Positions 15,284-16,118 of a stretch of 16,118 nt of DNA are shown one piece after another. The position numbers and the translations under genes were made by a program. Source of the stretch: an uncultured beta proteobacterium (GTDB taxonomy: Bacteria > Pseudomonadota > Gammaproteobacteria > Burkholderiales > Rhodocyclaceae); contig CAIZHL010000318.1 of assembly GCA_903932755.1 (NCBI GenBank), positions 1 to 16,118 on the forward strand, written 5' to 3'. How positions within the stretch are numbered: the stretch's first letter is position 1; each line of letters starts with the position of its first letter. The notes below the pieces were generated by a model. That model worked only from the letters and a program-made list of their open reading frames with translations. It ran no database searches and had not been told where the DNA came from.

Positions 15284-15599
15284 ATGCGAATACTTCGCGC
15301 TCGAAGGACTCACCCAGATGATCGAGGTGATCCGCGACGTGATGCAGGAGCGGCCCGGCCGCCTGTCGTTCAGCGGCATCGTGCTCACCATGCACGATGC
15401 GTCGCTCGAACTGACGGCCGAGGTCGAGGCCGAGGTCCGCGACTTCTTTGGGGAGATCGTCTTCGAGACGGTGATCCCACGGGATGTCGCCGTCTCGGAG
15501 GCTCCGAGCCACGCCCAGAGCGTTCTCGACTATGCACCGCGCTCGCCGGGAGCACGGGCCTACACCGAACTCTGCATGGAGGTACGAGACTGTGAGTAA
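15276..15599 (+). CDS. parA: ParA/Soj chromosome-partition ATPase, C-terminal fragment
   Basis: From PIQCEYFALEGL onward the frame gives the last ~107 residues of a ParA-type ATPase: the hallmark (T/V)PIQCEYxALEGL, then FSGIVLTMHDAS, AEVRDFFGEIVFETVIPRDVAVSEAPS and a final amphipathic stretch. The first ~150 residues, including the Walker A (deviant P-loop) and Walker B motifs, are absent, because the sequence upstream belongs to a different gene in another frame. The ATG at 15273 in this frame is probably part of that other sequence and not a true start. The stop overlaps the parB start by eight bases. The DAS in place of the usual DAR, and the sequence SHAQSVLDYAPRSPG, are divergent from typical betaproteobacterial Soj. 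Confidence 0.87.
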   Translation, partial: PIQCEYFALEGLTQMIEVIRDVMQERPGRLSFSGIVLTMHDASLELTAEVEAEVRDFFGEIVFETVIPRDVAVSEAPSHAQSVLDYAPRSPGARAYTELCMEVRDCE

Positions 15600-16118
15600 G
15601 GAACGACGCCTGGGACGTGGGCTCGAGGCACTTCTCGGACGGGCCGGACTCGACGCCACGCCGGCTCCGGCAACCCAGGGCACGTCGGCCCTCGCGGCCC
15701 AGCCCGCCCGCCCGGCGACGGCGGCCGGTCTCGGCTCCGGTGCCGCGCGGCTCATGCTGCACGCGCCCGACGAGGTCGAGCAGGCCGCCGCAGCGCTGCC
15801 CACGAACGAGATCGCGCCGGCACGGATCGATCCGAATCCATGGCAGCCGCGGAGCATCGTCGACGACGCCGATCTCGCCGAACTCGCCGCCAGCCTCGGC
15901 GAGCATGGGCTCGTGCAGCCGATCGTGGTGCGGGCGCGGGGCGACCGCTTTCAACTGATCGCTGGCCAGCGGCGGCTCGCGGCCGCACGAAAGCTGGGCT
16001 GGGAGAAGGTGCCTGTTCGCGTCCTTGATGTAGACGACCGGCAGATGTCGGAGATCGCGATCGTCGAGAACCTTCAGCGACGCGACCTCGACGCGCTCGA
16101 GAAGGCGGCGAGCTTCAA
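15592..16118 (+). CDS. parB: ParB/Spo0J partition protein, N-terminal part (runs off the window)
   Basis: The first 175 residues of a ParB CTPase that loads on parS sites and works with ParA in chromosome segregation. It starts with GTG, supported by GGAGG at 15578-15582 nine bases upstream, and overlaps the parA stop. The N-terminus SKERRLGRGLEALLGR is the ParA-interacting tail. A low-complexity Ala/Pro linker follows (about 20-70). The ParB/Srx domain begins at NEIAPARIDPNPWQPR and includes the nucleotide-site motif GQRRLAAA (125-132), where GERR is the usual form, and VENLQRRDLDALEKA. The helix-turn-helix and dimer domains lie beyond the end. About 13 of its 21 leucine codons are CTC against 5 CTG, unlike the left-hand genes. 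Confidence 0.93.
   Translation, partial: MSKERRLGRGLEALLGRAGLDATPAPATQGTSALAAQPARPATAAGLGSGAARLMLHAPDEVEQAAAALPTNEIAPARIDPNPWQPRSIVDDADLAELAASLGEHGLVQPIVVRARGDRFQLIAGQRRLAAARKLGWEKVPVRVLDVDDRQMSEIAIVENLQRRDLDALEKAASF

Noticed and set aside
15284..15595. Continuation of the DUF47 frame after residue 20, giving an apparent ~120-residue novel protein.
   Set aside because: Arg-rich out-of-frame reading of parA; similarity to DUF47 stops exactly where ParA similarity starts in another frame, so it is a junction product.
1..16118. Search for CRISPR arrays, tRNA genes, insertion sequences and phage or defence genes.
   Set aside because: No regularly spaced direct repeats, cloverleaf sequences, transposases or terminal inverted repeats were recognised; the three 20-bp copies are far apart and gene-end linked.

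Overview
The window is high-GC bacterial DNA. Most of it (about 70 to 15275) reads as an ordinary chromosomal segment of a betaproteobacterium, probably Rhodocyclales or a close relative. This rests on recalled family patterns, not a search: a DUF2863 protein, a large single-chain PurL, an NAD-type isocitrate dehydrogenase, a CnoX that keeps WCAPC, and the order msrB-yciB-yciI-bolA-ppiC. No rRNA, tRNA, CRISPR array, transposase or phage gene is visible.

Layout. 1-447: the 3' end of an FtsX/MacB-type ABC permease, whose first ~70 bases do not fit the family. 460-1971 (-): a flavoprotein of the 4-hydroxyphenylacetate 3-monooxygenase / 4-hydroxybutyryl-CoA dehydratase family that has lost two of the four Fe-S ligand positions of the dehydratase. 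2192-3223 (+): NAD-dependent isocitrate dehydrogenase, followed by a GC-rich hairpin. 3295-5016 (+): a membrane diguanylate cyclase with a periplasmic c-type haem motif (CLGCH), a PAS domain and GGDEF. 5107-5970 (-): CnoX/YbbN. 6134-10042 (+): purL, ending at a perfect two-way terminator. 10116-12545 (-): a tightly spaced cluster msrB, yciB, yciI, bolA, ppiC concerned with envelope, redox and folding housekeeping. 12626-13879 (+): D-amino-acid dehydrogenase dadA. 13924-15096 (-): a DUF2863 protein. 15224 onward (+): the first ~20 codons of a DUF47/PhoU-like phosphate regulator.

The right end changes source. At about 15275-15290 the DUF47 gene stops matching its family after 20 residues. In another frame the sequence becomes the C-terminal 100 or so residues of a ParA/Soj ATPase, followed by an overlapping ParB/Spo0J gene that runs off the window. 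The partition genes use mostly CTC for leucine, while the genes to the left use mostly CTG. The simplest reading is a chimeric join (assembly or amplification artefact) between two organisms; the ParA/ParB ends resemble planctomycete-type proteins, but that is a weak inference.

The most unexpected non-coding structure is a ~20-bp dispersed repeat, AAGTCGGCGCTGGCGATACG with one or two changes, present three times. In two copies it starts on the base after a stop codon (cnoX, purL). In the third (DUF2863) it follows a partial duplicate of its own left half, and the pair forms a hairpin. Two of the three genes also share the last two codons and the stop (CTG CAC TGA), so the element may supply the gene end. 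No clear new multi-gene system was found.
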